Positions 40,721 to 49,637 of a stretch of 55,768 bases of DNA are shown here, in pieces. The translations under genes were made by a program, and so were the position numbers. The notes under the pieces are model-generated. The model worked only from the letters and a program-made list of their open reading frames with translations. It was not told where the DNA came from and did no database searches. Within the stretch, counting starts at the first letter, position 1, and each line of letters opens with the position of its first letter. Source of the DNA: an uncultured Pseudomonadota bacterium (GTDB lineage: Bacteria > Myxococcota_A > UBA796 > CAJQPC01); NCBI GenBank assembly GCA_913060515.1, contig CAJXRZ010000038.1:1-55768 (forward strand), written 5' to 3'.

Positions 40721-41628
40721 GCGCCGACCTCATGAGCGCCGAGAACGCTGGGGAGCGCTTGGCGGAGTTCTTGGCCCAGGGTCGGGTCACACTGCTCACG
40801 GGGGCAGGGGTCTCTACCGACTCCGGCATCCCAGACTATCGGGGCCCAGAGACCGCGCGGCGGGCCCGCAATCCGGTGCGTTTCCAGCAGTTCGTCACCG
40901 ACTCCGAGTGGCGCCAACGCTACTGGTCTCGCAGCTACTTGGGCTGGCCAAACATCCGGGACAAGATTCCGAATGCTTGCCACCATGCCCTACAGCAACT
41001 GGATCAGCAGGGGAGAGTGCAGGGGCTCATCACCCAGAACGTGGACCGCCTTCACGCCAAAGCCGGCCACGGGGGCATCGAGCTACACGGCGCCCTTGCC
41101 GAGGTCACCTGTCTGAGCTGTGGCAGCCTGCGCCCACGGGAGCAGGTCCAAGAGCAGCTCCGGGCCTTGAACCCAGACTTTCAAGCCAAGGTTCTGGAGT
41201 GGGCGCCCGATGGCGACGCCGAGCTTCCGACCCAAGCCACGGCGGGCTTCCGTGTCGTGAGCTGCACCTGCGGCGGGCACCTCAAGCCCCACGTGGTCTT
41301 CTTCGGGGAGAGCGTGCCCCGAGACAAGGTCGAGCAGGCCTACGGGTGGGTCGAGCAGAGCCAGGGGCTGCTGGTGGTGGGCAGCTCCCTGACGGTCTTC
41401 TCCGGCTTTCGCTTCGTCAAGCGCGCCCAGGCCTGCGGCATCCCCGTCGCCATCCTCACTCTGGGGAAGACTCGGGGAGATCCGCTGGCGGCTCTGAAGC
41501 TGGAGGCTCCGGCAGGACCGGCTCTGGCACAGGCTGTGCAGCTTCTCGCTGGCTCAGGACCTCGCGGTGATTCTGAATCAGGCGCTCCAGAATCGCCTCC
41601 GAGTCCCGGTGCCAATCCCGGGCGTTGA
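40717..41628 (+). CDS. Sirtuin (SIR2, class II/SIRT4-like) NAD-dependent deacylase
   Basis: A 303-residue sirtuin. NAD-site motifs: LLTGAGVSTDSGIPDYRGP, GLITQNVDRLHAKAG and catalytic His in IELHGAL. The zinc module is CLSCGS ... SCTCGG. Further motifs are LKPHVVFFGESVP and LLVVGSSLTVFSGF. GIPDYRG and the Zn spacing fit the class II (SIRT4-like) group. A tandem CATGAGCGCCGA at the start codon (40716 and 40730) gives two possible starts five residues apart. The last 57 residues overlap the convergent helicase fusion gene and end in a Ser/Pro/Gly-rich tail beyond the sirtuin fold. Confidence 0.93.
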   Translation: MSADLMSAENAGERLAEFLAQGRVTLLTGAGVSTDSGIPDYRGPETARRARNPVRFQQFVTDSEWRQRYWSRSYLGWPNIRDKIPNACHHALQQLDQQGRVQGLITQNVDRLHAKAGHGGIELHGALAEVTCLSCGSLRPREQVQEQLRALNPDFQAKVLEWAPDGDAELPTQATAGFRVVSCTCGGHLKPHVVFFGESVPRDKVEQAYGWVEQSQGLLVVGSSLTVFSGFRFVKRAQACGIPVAILTLGKTRGDPLAALKLEAPAGPALAQAVQLLAGSGPRGDSESGAPESPPSPGANPGR

Positions 41629-44600
41629 CCCGCTCCACCACCCAGCCGCGGGCGCGAAGAACGCCGGGTTGGTGCACGTGACGCTCGTCCACATCGCCGG
41701 AGTCGTGGCCCTCCTCCGTGAGCACCGCAAGGGTGTAGTGGTCGCCATCACGCAGCGCCAAAGGCACCTGAAAGCCGCTGCTGCCCACGTCCAGGTCCAC
41801 CTGTATGCCCTCTGGGGCCAAGGCCATCGCGATCTGGGCCGCCAGGCTGGGCACGCCCAGGCGCTCGACGCGGGTCTTGGCCACCGCGCCCAGGCCACCA
41901 TGACGCACCCGCTGCAGGGTCTTGTCGGCTTGTACGCGCCGGCCATGGGTCAGGTCCCAGGCGAACTCCAGGAAGGCCTTGAGCAGCTTGGGGCCCTCGT
42001 TTTTGGTGTGGGCCACGCTGAGCATCTGGGGCTCAAAGGAGCACACGACCACGCAGGCCTTCTTCGCGCGGGAGACCGCCACGTTCAGGCGCCGCTCTCC
42101 GCCCGCCTGTCCCAGTGGACCGAAGCGGCTGGGCACATAGGGCTGACCCTTGAGCGGACCGCTGCGGCGGGGGACCGGTGCGTGGCCCATAGAGAAGAGG
42201 ATCACGTCGCGCTCATCGCCCTGTACGCTCTCCAGGTTCTTTACAAAAGGTCGTTGATCCAGGGTTTCGTGGGTGCTGGCCACGGCCCAGGCCTCGCCGA
42301 AGGCCAGGTCTTGCTCGCAGCGCAGATCCACGGTGTCCAAGATGACTTGGCGCTGCTGAATGTTGAAGGTGACCACCCCAATCGAGGGCACCGGCGCTTG
42401 CTTGAGCAGCACGGCGATCTCGTCCACGATGACCTCGGCCTCGCGGGGGTTCACGCCCTTGTCGTAGGCACCATCGGGCACCGATACCCAGCGCAGGGCA
42501 GGAGGCGCAGCGCGGGTGCGGGTGCTGGGAATGGTGAAGAGCTCGCCGCCGTACATCGCGTGGTTGGAGAAGGCGATGAGCTCCTCGTGGGCGCAGCGGT
42601 AGTGCCAACGCAGGCCCTCGTGGGCGCAGCGCTCTCTGGCCAAGACCAGCAGGGACTCGGCGGTCAGGGCGTCGGCCTCCACAGTCTCCGCGGTGCCGAT
42701 CTCTTCATCCTCACCCGGGGCCCGCAGGGCGAAGAAGCTGCTCGGGGGCATCTGCTTTTCGTCGCCAGCGATGACAGCGCGGTGGCCTCGAATCAGGGCG
42801 GGGAAGCCCTTCTCAACCGTGCACTGGCTGGCCTCGTCCATGACCACCACGTCGAAGATGGGCTTGCCCGGGAAGAGCACAGCCATGGTCTCGGGGGACA
42901 CCAGCCAGACGGGGAGAAGATCCATCAGCCCGGAGCTGGAGAACTGGCGTACAAAGCCTCTTAGAGAGAGTACGTAGCGCTTCTTGGTGGCCTCGCGAAG
43001 CATCTGCTCCCGGGCCTTCTGCAGGGGCGTTCGGCGGGCACCCTTGTCGGGGCGGCCCTCCAAGAGCAGGGGCACGCGGTCCCGCTGGGCCAGGATCATC
43101 TCGGCGTGCAGCTCAGACCTGCGGCCGATGAGCTGGGCGAGCTGGTCCTCGGTCTCGGTGAGCTCTCCGAAGGGAGTGGGACGGTCCAGGGTGCGCACGG
43201 CCGGGTGACGCCGCTCCAGGGCCTTCAGAGCGCTCAGAGACCAGCCGTGCTCGATGGCCTCGGACCAGAGAATGGCGCTGTGTCGGCTCGTCTCTTCCCC
43301 TGGCCGGTCGGCCAAGCGCTCTGCCAAGTCTCTCGCGCTGGGGTGGAGCGCGCTGGCGGTGGCCAGGTTTCGGTCCGAGAGCACCACCCTTGGGGCGTCG
43401 ATGGCCCAGGCCTCGTGAAGGGCCTCGCAGAGGGCGCCGCTGGGGGCCGACTCCAGCCAGGGGAAGCAGGCCTGGACGGGGGCGAAGGTCGCTGCGTGTG
43501 TGTCCAAGGCATCCAGCAAGGCCAAGCGATCCTGCAGGATCGTGTCCCAGGCCTCCAGGTCCGTTCCAGGCCAAGCCTGCACTTCTTCGAGACGGGCCTG
43601 TGCCGAGACCAAATCCCGGGTCGCGGCGTAGGTGGCCAGCAAGGTCTGAACGCTCTTGCTGGCGTGTTCGCTGTCCGGTAGGACCGGGCTGAGCTGCAAG
43701 GCACCCAAGACCGCGTCCAGGGCCTTCCACGCGGCGGCTCCTTCCTGACGCTGCGCGATGCGCGTGAGCAGGACGGGGTTGAAGGGGGCCTCGGCTGCGG
43801 CGGGCCACTGGGCGGCCAGAGCGCGCTTGATGACCCCGCGTGCTTGCCACCAAGCCCAGGAGAAGAAGCGCAGGAAGCTGCTGCCTTTCTCGGTGCTTAG
43901 AGTCAGGGCGTCTTGGAGCTGGGGGGAGCCCTCAAAGCTGGCCCGCTCGGGCACGACCTCGGTCCACTGGGGCTGGTGCCAGGCGCTCTCCATGCGGGTG
44001 ACCAGCAGGTCCAGGCCCTCGTCCTCCCCCGCTTCCAGCCAAGCGCTGAAGGCCTGCTGGGCCAGGCGTCCGCTGCGTACCGGCGCGCAGTCCAGAGCCG
44101 CCTTCAGCTTGGCCCGCAGGGTGTGCAGCAAATCCTCGTTCAGTGGGGGGCTCTGGCGCAAGGCGTCTACAGCTTTGGCGCTCTCACGGGAGGCGACCAG
44201 GGTGTCCTCGATGGCGGCGAGCTGCTCTGGGCTGTGGTCCTGCAAGGAGGGCCGGGCGCTGCCTTTTGGTGCCCGCCAGAGGGATGCCTCCGCGTGCAAC
44301 TCCGAGTGCAGAGCCTCCCGTCCCACCAGCTCCGCGAGGCGCCGAACGCTGCGGTGGGGTGTGTTCAGCAGCCCCGGGTCCAGCTTCTCCAGGGCGGCGG
44401 TCTCGAAAGAGGAGGCCAGCAAGTGCAGCTGCCCCAAGCTGGGTCGGCCCTCGCTGAGCACTTGAGCCAGCGCTTCGCGGCGTCCCCGCAAGCTCTCCGT
44501 CACCGAGGCCAGATCGGCTGCGATCTGCGCGCTGCGGTCCGGGTCGTGGTCCCGAAGCAGGCTGTCGCCCAAGCGGCCTTGCACTTGGTTGTACAGGCCG

Positions 44601-47335
44601 CGTCTGTCCTCGTGCACGTCATGAACCACCGCCAGCAGGTGACGCATGCCCAGCTGCTCCAGGCGCTGGGCCACCACGTCCAGAGCGGCGCGCTTCTCGC
44701 ACACCACCGCAACAGACTGTCCCTGGGCCAAGGCGTCTGCGACCAAGTTCACGATGACCTGGGACTTGCCGGTGCCAGGGGGGCCGTCCACGACCAGTGC
44801 TCGGGCGCGCCTTGCGGTGTGCAGCACGCCCAGCTGGGTGGGGTCGGCTTGCACGACGGGAATCAGAGGGGCGCTCGATGGCGTCTGTTCGCTCTGGATG
44901 CCCAGGCTGGCGCGCAGGTCCGCCGGCAGCAAGGGCCCAGCGGTTCCCAGACGCTCGGCCAGATCGATGCTGGGGTCCGCGACGGCCGCGAGCAGGTCGT
45001 CGTAGTCCTGGATCATGTCCGAGCTGGACTGGGGGAAGAAGCCCAGAACGGCCACCTGCTCGACGACGACGCGGCCGTTGGGCCAGGTGGCGAAGTCCTC
45101 GTCCCGGGGCTTGAAGCGGCGCAGGCCTTCGCCTTCGGGTCTGGCGATGATGCCGTGGCTGCCGATCAGGGCGCGCATGGCCTCTACGCCTTCTTCTGCG
45201 GCTTGGTCCAAGGCCTCGCTCAGGTCCTCGGGAAACGACACGTTCTTCTTGGAGAAGAGCAGGCGAATCAGGGCTTGGTTGGCGACCGGAGGCTCCCCCT
45301 CGCGGGGGTCCAGGGAGAAGCCGCGGCCTTGGCTACGCTCCAGCTTGACCGGGTGCAGAATCAGGGGGGCGCGCACCAAGTAGCCGTGGAAGACCCCGGT
45401 CAGGAAGGGGGCTCCCAGGTAGAGATCGCGGGCGCCGGTCTGCTCGTTCTTGAGGGCGTCTTGGCGCTGCAGGGCCACAAGCTCTGTGCTGAGTGCAGCG
45501 GCTCCTTCGTGTACGCCGACCTCCTTGCCGTCGACCAGGCGGGCGCTCTGGCCTGCTTGGGCCAAGGTCAGCACACGCTCGGCGTGGCCCACGGAGAGCC
45601 CCTCCAGGCTGTTCAAGTCCACGCTGCGCCCGGTTCGCACCCGGCGCAGACGAATCGCCGGGCTGCGGCCGTCTCCGCTGACCAGTCCTTCTCGCAAGCG
45701 AGAGAGGGCTCGGGTCAAGCGCTCTCGCGTGGGCTGGTTGGCGTCGGGCAGCTCTGGGACGGCCTGGGCATCCAGCTTCTCCAAAGCCTCTGGACTCAGG
45801 CTCAGGTCCAAAGGCCGGTCCAGCTCGATCTCTTCCAGGACGTCGCCTTCGGCCAAGTCCAGGATCAGGCCCAGCTCCTCCAGCCAGCGCAGCAGGGTCT
45901 CGCGGCTCTTCTCGCTGCCCTCGCGGTCGCCCAGGAGGCGGTAGATGCGCCGCAGGGAGAGCTGTCCGCCGCGTCGGCGCAGGATTCCGCGCAGGAAGAT
46001 CTCCAGCGCAGCTTCGGCCTCATCCGCTCGTGCGGGCATGGCGATCACACGCTCAAGGGCGTCCAGGTCGGGCACCTCTTGGCCCATGGCCTGGAGCACG
46101 GGGGTGAGCAGGGCCCGATACAGCGTGCCGCACTGAAGGGCGTCCCCGATGGAGCAGATCATCTCGATCTCGCTCTGAAGCACCTTGGCGTCGGCGGCCA
46201 TCACGTGCACCAAGACCTGGAAGACCGAGCGCTGCACGCTGGCTCCCCCGCGAATCACCACGGCGCTGGTGTCGTAGAAGGCCTCCATGGCGTTGTCCCA
46301 GTTCAGGTAGCGCTGCCAGTCGGGGACCAAGTGGGCGAAGATCTTCTCGATGGCCAGAGCCTCTTCCTCGGCCATCTCGTTGTCGGCCAAGGCCACCAGC
46401 ACAGCGCTGGCCAGGGCGCACTCGTGCACTTCGGGGATGGGGTCCAAGGCCAGGGCGCCGTCGGTGAGTCCTTCGCTTGGGGCGTTGCCCAGGGCTTGAG
46501 CGATGCGTGCATCGATCTCCACCATCTCTCGGGTACCGGGGCCCTGGCCAGTGAGCTCCTTGTACAAGGCGGTCTCAGAGAACAGCCACACCGCCCAAGC
46601 GCGAAGGCCGTGTTCCGGGTGGCTGCTGCCACGGGCGCTCTCGCCGGCTTTGAGGGTCTCCTCGATCAGCGCCTTGGACTGGGCCAAGTAGGCCTGGGTG
46701 TCCCACTGCAGCTCGTCGGTGGCCAGGCCCGTGGTGAGCACCATCTCCACGCGCAGTGCGGCCTCCAAGTCTTGGCAGGCCAGCAGACCGAAGCGGTCGG
46801 CGGTGATCTCGCGGGCCATGGCGAAGCGGCTGGCGCGCTCCTGGGCGTGCTCTGGGGTCCCGCTGTGGGAGAGGGCCAAGCTGGCGACAGGGCCAAGCTC
46901 GGCGTTGGGGCTGCCTTGGCCGTGGGCCAGGTAGTGTCCGAGCTCGTGTCCAAAGACGGAGACGGTGCCCTGGTCGTCCAGGAGGCTGACCAGACGTCCG
47001 CGGATCTCCAGGAAGACCGGCGACTGCACCAAGTGGATGGCTGCGTTCTCGGCGCCGGCTGCTTGGTAGATCTCGATGGGCTCCGTGACGCCCAAGAGCT
47101 CTGCGGCTTGGGCTGCGGCCGCCCAGATCTTTGGGGCCATGCCCTCGGTCAGGAGCAAGGAGCGCGCCATCAGGCTGCGCTTTACGCGGCTGACCTGGGG
47201 CTCTGGGCGGGCTTGGGCCGCCACGATGAGGTCCCGCATCCAGGCGTCTTGCCGCATGGACTGGGCCGCGGTGGCCTCGCCTGCGAAACGGATGGACTCG
47301 ATGTCCAACGAGGGAAGGGGGCTCTGCGCCGCCAT
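41456..47335 (-). CDS. M48-like metallopeptidase / TerB / SF1 helicase / Vsr-like nuclease fusion
   Basis: A 1959-residue multidomain protein starting at ATG 47335 (MAAQSPLPSL). Domain order: M48-like zinc peptidase (about 60-240) with HELGH at 130-134 and the third-ligand type segment REITADRFG (E176, D180); TerB-like helical domain (about 303-415; ASAVLVALADNEMAEEE and VHVMAADAKVLQSEIEMI); a DUF4011-like region (about 590-760, LYLGAPFLTGVFHGYLVRAP); SF1 motor with Walker A GPPGTGKS (851-858), a 540-residue helical insert, DEASQ (1500-1504), VQGDERDVILFS (1704-1715) and RRLNVAVSRAK (1748-1758); a REase_MTES_1575/Vsr-like domain (about 1820-1915, ending RARGWVVERVNARDWHRD); and a Pro/Glu-rich tail. 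In the last domain, the usual IDLAV and IECDG acidic residues are replaced (VPLAL, VLTEEG), so nuclease activity is doubtful. It probably acts on nucleic acid in stress or defence; the fusion's role is unknown. Confidence 0.9.
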   Translation of the reverse strand: MAAQSPLPSLDIESIRFAGEATAAQSMRQDAWMRDLIVAAQARPEPQVSRVKRSLMARSLLLTEGMAPKIWAAAAQAAELLGVTEPIEIYQAAGAENAAIHLVQSPVFLEIRGRLVSLLDDQGTVSVFGHELGHYLAHGQGSPNAELGPVASLALSHSGTPEHAQERASRFAMAREITADRFGLLACQDLEAALRVEMVLTTGLATDELQWDTQAYLAQSKALIEETLKAGESARGSSHPEHGLRAWAVWLFSETALYKELTGQGPGTREMVEIDARIAQALGNAPSEGLTDGALALDPIPEVHECALASAVLVALADNEMAEEEALAIEKIFAHLVPDWQRYLNWDNAMEAFYDTSAVVIRGGASVQRSVFQVLVHVMAADAKVLQSEIEMICSIGDALQCGTLYRALLTPVLQAMGQEVPDLDALERVIAMPARADEAEAALEIFLRGILRRRGGQLSLRRIYRLLGDREGSEKSRETLLRWLEELGLILDLAEGDVLEEIELDRPLDLSLSPEALEKLDAQAVPELPDANQPTRERLTRALSRLREGLVSGDGRSPAIRLRRVRTGRSVDLNSLEGLSVGHAERVLTLAQAGQSARLVDGKEVGVHEGAAALSTELVALQRQDALKNEQTGARDLYLGAPFLTGVFHGYLVRAPLILHPVKLERSQGRGFSLDPREGEPPVANQALIRLLFSKKNVSFPEDLSEALDQAAEEGVEAMRALIGSHGIIARPEGEGLRRFKPRDEDFATWPNGRVVVEQVAVLGFFPQSSSDMIQDYDDLLAAVADPSIDLAERLGTAGPLLPADLRASLGIQSEQTPSSAPLIPVVQADPTQLGVLHTARRARALVVDGPPGTGKSQVIVNLVADALAQGQSVAVVCEKRAALDVVAQRLEQLGMRHLLAVVHDVHEDRRGLYNQVQGRLGDSLLRDHDPDRSAQIAADLASVTESLRGRREALAQVLSEGRPSLGQLHLLASSFETAALEKLDPGLLNTPHRSVRRLAELVGREALHSELHAEASLWRAPKGSARPSLQDHSPEQLAAIEDTLVASRESAKAVDALRQSPPLNEDLLHTLRAKLKAALDCAPVRSGRLAQQAFSAWLEAGEDEGLDLLVTRMESAWHQPQWTEVVPERASFEGSPQLQDALTLSTEKGSSFLRFFSWAWWQARGVIKRALAAQWPAAAEAPFNPVLLTRIAQRQEGAAAWKALDAVLGALQLSPVLPDSEHASKSVQTLLATYAATRDLVSAQARLEEVQAWPGTDLEAWDTILQDRLALLDALDTHAATFAPVQACFPWLESAPSGALCEALHEAWAIDAPRVVLSDRNLATASALHPSARDLAERLADRPGEETSRHSAILWSEAIEHGWSLSALKALERRHPAVRTLDRPTPFGELTETEDQLAQLIGRRSELHAEMILAQRDRVPLLLEGRPDKGARRTPLQKAREQMLREATKKRYVLSLRGFVRQFSSSGLMDLLPVWLVSPETMAVLFPGKPIFDVVVMDEASQCTVEKGFPALIRGHRAVIAGDEKQMPPSSFFALRAPGEDEEIGTAETVEADALTAESLLVLARERCAHEGLRWHYRCAHEELIAFSNHAMYGGELFTIPSTRTRAAPPALRWVSVPDGAYDKGVNPREAEVIVDEIAVLLKQAPVPSIGVVTFNIQQRQVILDTVDLRCEQDLAFGEAWAVASTHETLDQRPFVKNLESVQGDERDVILFSMGHAPVPRRSGPLKGQPYVPSRFGPLGQAGGERRLNVAVSRAKKACVVVCSFEPQMLSVAHTKNEGPKLLKAFLEFAWDLTHGRRVQADKTLQRVRHGGLGAVAKTRVERLGVPSLAAQIAMALAPEGIQVDLDVGSSGFQVPLALRDGDHYTLAVLTEEGHDSGDVDERHVHQPGVLRARGWVVERVNARDWHRDSEAILERLIQNHREVLSQREAAQPVPEPVLPEPPASEPPADLPESSPE

Positions 47336-47493
47336 GGGGGCTCCGGGGGTCCGATCAGCACCCACATCGTGTGCTGTGCGGGCAAGGATAAGTCGAGGGA
47401 GCGCCTTGCGTTGCTGACCCCGCATTGTCTGTGCCCAACCCCTGGGCCTTCTGCTATGGTCTGGGTCGGACGAAGCCCGGCTTTGGAGGCCCC

Positions 47494-48840
47494 TTGATCT
47501 ACTTGCTCGTATCTCTCGCTTTTGCCCAGGACGCTGATGGGGACGGTGTCTCCGCCAAGACGGACTGCAACGACGCCGACGCGACTGTCTACCCACGCGC
47601 GCCCGAACTCTGCGACGGCCAAGACAACGACTGCGACGGCGTGGTGCCCGACAACGAGATCGACGGAGACGGGGACGGCTACGTGGTCTGCGGGCCCTCG
47701 GCGGTGGACTGCGCGTACTACGTCGAGCACGACGCGGCAAACGCGGTGTGGAGCACGACCTGGATGCTCGTGGACAAGAGCGGCAACATGGTCGACAACA
47801 ACGGCGACCCCGTCTTTGGTGGCTGCGACTGCAACGACGACGCCAAGGACACTGACGCGGCGACCCAGTCCCCAGGCAACTCCGAGGTGTGCGAGGCCCT
47901 TGGTGTGCAGCTTGACAGCGACTGCGATGGGGACGCCAACACCAGCAATGGCGTTCCGGTCACCGGGAGCAGTGTCTACTACAAAGACAAGGACTTGGAC
48001 GGCTTTGGCTGGGCCGACGACTTTGCGTCCTTCTGCAACCAGCCCGAGACCTACTCCGCCAACAAGGAGGACTGCAACGATCTCGACCCGAGCATCAATC
48101 CTCTGGCGGATGAGTCCTGCAATGACAGGGATGACGACTGTGATGGGTCCATCGACAATGATGACCACCATGACCTGGGCGTCAACTCCGGCTGTATTGA
48201 CGCGTACTTGGACGGGGACCGGGACGAGTGGACGGGCGATGAGAGCCTGTGTCTCTGCGACGACGGGGACGACGATTTGACCGTCGAGTTGGGCAGCGAA
48301 GTCTACTACTGGGAGATCTCTGACCCTCTGGACTGTCACGACGCCAACGACACCATCTACCCCGGCGCCACCGAAGAGCTGACCGGCTACGACGAGGACT
48401 GCGATGGCAGCGTGGCTGTGGCCGAGGCCGACTGCGACGAAGACGGCTTTCGAGCCATTGAGCCCAGCGACACCTGCTCGGGCAACGAGGTGGTCACGTG
48501 CTGGGATGGCAGCGACTACACCGCCGTCTGTGACTCGGGCACCGGTCTGCTCTTCATCGAGCTCGGCGCTCGGGAAGACGGCGCCAACGCGCCCGAAGAC
48601 TGTGATGACTTGGACGAGGACATCTACCCCGGCGCCAGCGAGATCGAAGACGACGGCGTAGACCAGGACTGTGATGGCGAGGACCTGCTCCCGGCCAGCG
48701 ACTCGGATCCCCACACGGGCGATACCGGCCCTGGTGACGATGACGAGAAGGGCTGTGACTGCAGCACGAACGGCGGCAGCATGGCTGGCCTGTGGCTGCT
48801 CGGTTTGGTCGGACTCTTCTGGCGTAGGCGCCGCTCGTGA
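47494..48840 (+). CDS. MopE-repeat surface protein with MYXO-CTERM tail (first of a pair)
   Basis: A 448-residue exported protein. TTG 47494 is chosen because GGAGG lies five bases upstream and it gives the 12-residue signal MIYLLVSLAFAQ. The body has about six acidic repeats of the type DCNDxDxxxYPxAxExCDGxDNDCDG, with long inserts. The C-terminus is DDEKGCDCSTNGGSMAGLWL, a hydrophobic stretch and RRRRS. This matches the MYXO-CTERM sorting signal (Cys, helix, Arg cluster) by which myxobacteria anchor proteins to the outer surface after processing. The final GTGA overlaps the paralogue downstream. It is probably a metal-loop surface protein. Confidence 0.9.
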   Translation: MIYLLVSLAFAQDADGDGVSAKTDCNDADATVYPRAPELCDGQDNDCDGVVPDNEIDGDGDGYVVCGPSAVDCAYYVEHDAANAVWSTTWMLVDKSGNMVDNNGDPVFGGCDCNDDAKDTDAATQSPGNSEVCEALGVQLDSDCDGDANTSNGVPVTGSSVYYKDKDLDGFGWADDFASFCNQPETYSANKEDCNDLDPSINPLADESCNDRDDDCDGSIDNDDHHDLGVNSGCIDAYLDGDRDEWTGDESLCLCDDGDDDLTVELGSEVYYWEISDPLDCHDANDTIYPGATEELTGYDEDCDGSVAVAEADCDEDGFRAIEPSDTCSGNEVVTCWDGSDYTAVCDSGTGLLFIELGAREDGANAPEDCDDLDEDIYPGASEIEDDGVDQDCDGEDLLPASDSDPHTGDTGPGDDDEKGCDCSTNGGSMAGLWLLGLVGLFWRRRRS

Positions 48841-49613
48841 TTTTGCTGCTTCTCGGCCTGAGCTTGGGCCAGGCGGAGGAGCTCTGCAACGGGGTGGACG
48901 ACGACGCTGACGGCTTGATCGACAACGACGACTACCAAGACCTGGGGCCGGACTCCGGCTGTCTGGACCTGTTTCTAGATGGGGACCGTGACGGCTACGG
49001 AAACTCCAAGGATCTGGCCTGTCTCTGCCCGCCGAAAGTGACCGGTGACCCTATCGAAGTGGAGCTTGGGTCCGAGCTCTACATCTCGGTTCAGGGAGAC
49101 TGCAACGACGCGGAGCCCAGCATCTATCCGGGAGCTCCTGAGCTGCTCAGTGGTTGGGACGAGAACTGTGATGGCCGCATCGCCTGGACCGAGGCGGACT
49201 GCGATGGGGACCGCTTCATGGCCATCCCGGGTGCTGCGTGTACTGGCGAGAAGGTGGTGGCCTGTTTCGAGGCCACCTTCGAGGCGGTCTGTGATGCAGA
49301 GACCGGCTGGTTGATGCTGGAGGTGCGGGCGGACGTCTCCTTCGAGAAGTTCGAGGGTGACTGTGATGACACCGACCAGGACATCTTCCCTGAGGCTCTA
49401 GAGATCGCAGGGGATGGCGTAGACCAGGACTGTGATGGCGAGGATGAGCCCTTGCCGGAGGAGACCGGATTGGACTCCGGCTTGGACGACACCGGTGAGA
49501 CTGAAGTGCTCAGCGGGGGCTGTGACTGCAGCACCCAGAGCAGCAGCTTGGCTGGGCTTTGGGCCTTGGGTCTTGTAGGCTTGTTCTGGCGCCGTCGCCG
49601 CAGAAGAACATAG
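48837..49613 (+). CDS. MopE-repeat surface protein with MYXO-CTERM tail (second of a pair)
   Basis: A 258-residue paralogue of the preceding protein. GTG 48837 overlaps its stop and gives the signal MILLLLGLSLGQAEE. The central region aligns with the C-terminal half of its neighbour (DNDDYQDLGPDSGCLDLFLD matching DNDDHHDLGVNSGCIDAYLD; AWTEADCDGDRFMAI matching AVAEADCDEDGFRAI; GDGVDQDCDGEDE). The tail is SGGCDCSTQSSSLAGLWALG, a helix and RRRRRRT, again MYXO-CTERM. A Thr/Gly/Asp linker (ETGLDSGLDDTGETE) precedes the tail. This is a local duplication with loss of the N-terminal repeats. Confidence 0.9.
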   Translation: MILLLLGLSLGQAEELCNGVDDDADGLIDNDDYQDLGPDSGCLDLFLDGDRDGYGNSKDLACLCPPKVTGDPIEVELGSELYISVQGDCNDAEPSIYPGAPELLSGWDENCDGRIAWTEADCDGDRFMAIPGAACTGEKVVACFEATFEAVCDAETGWLMLEVRADVSFEKFEGDCDDTDQDIFPEALEIAGDGVDQDCDGEDEPLPEETGLDSGLDDTGETEVLSGGCDCSTQSSSLAGLWALGLVGLFWRRRRRRT

Positions 49614-49637
49614 AAGCACGGGACCCCGGGGTTCCCC

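Noticed and set aside
43913-47497. A 1194-codon plus-strand open frame opposite the helicase fusion
   Set aside because: Composition is Gln/Gly/His/Val-rich with no recognisable domain; the minus strand encodes intact helicase and peptidase motifs.
47182-48714. A 510-codon minus-strand frame opposite the first MYXO-CTERM protein
   Set aside because: It is a Val/Ala-rich repeat mirror of the Asp-rich repeats on the plus strand.
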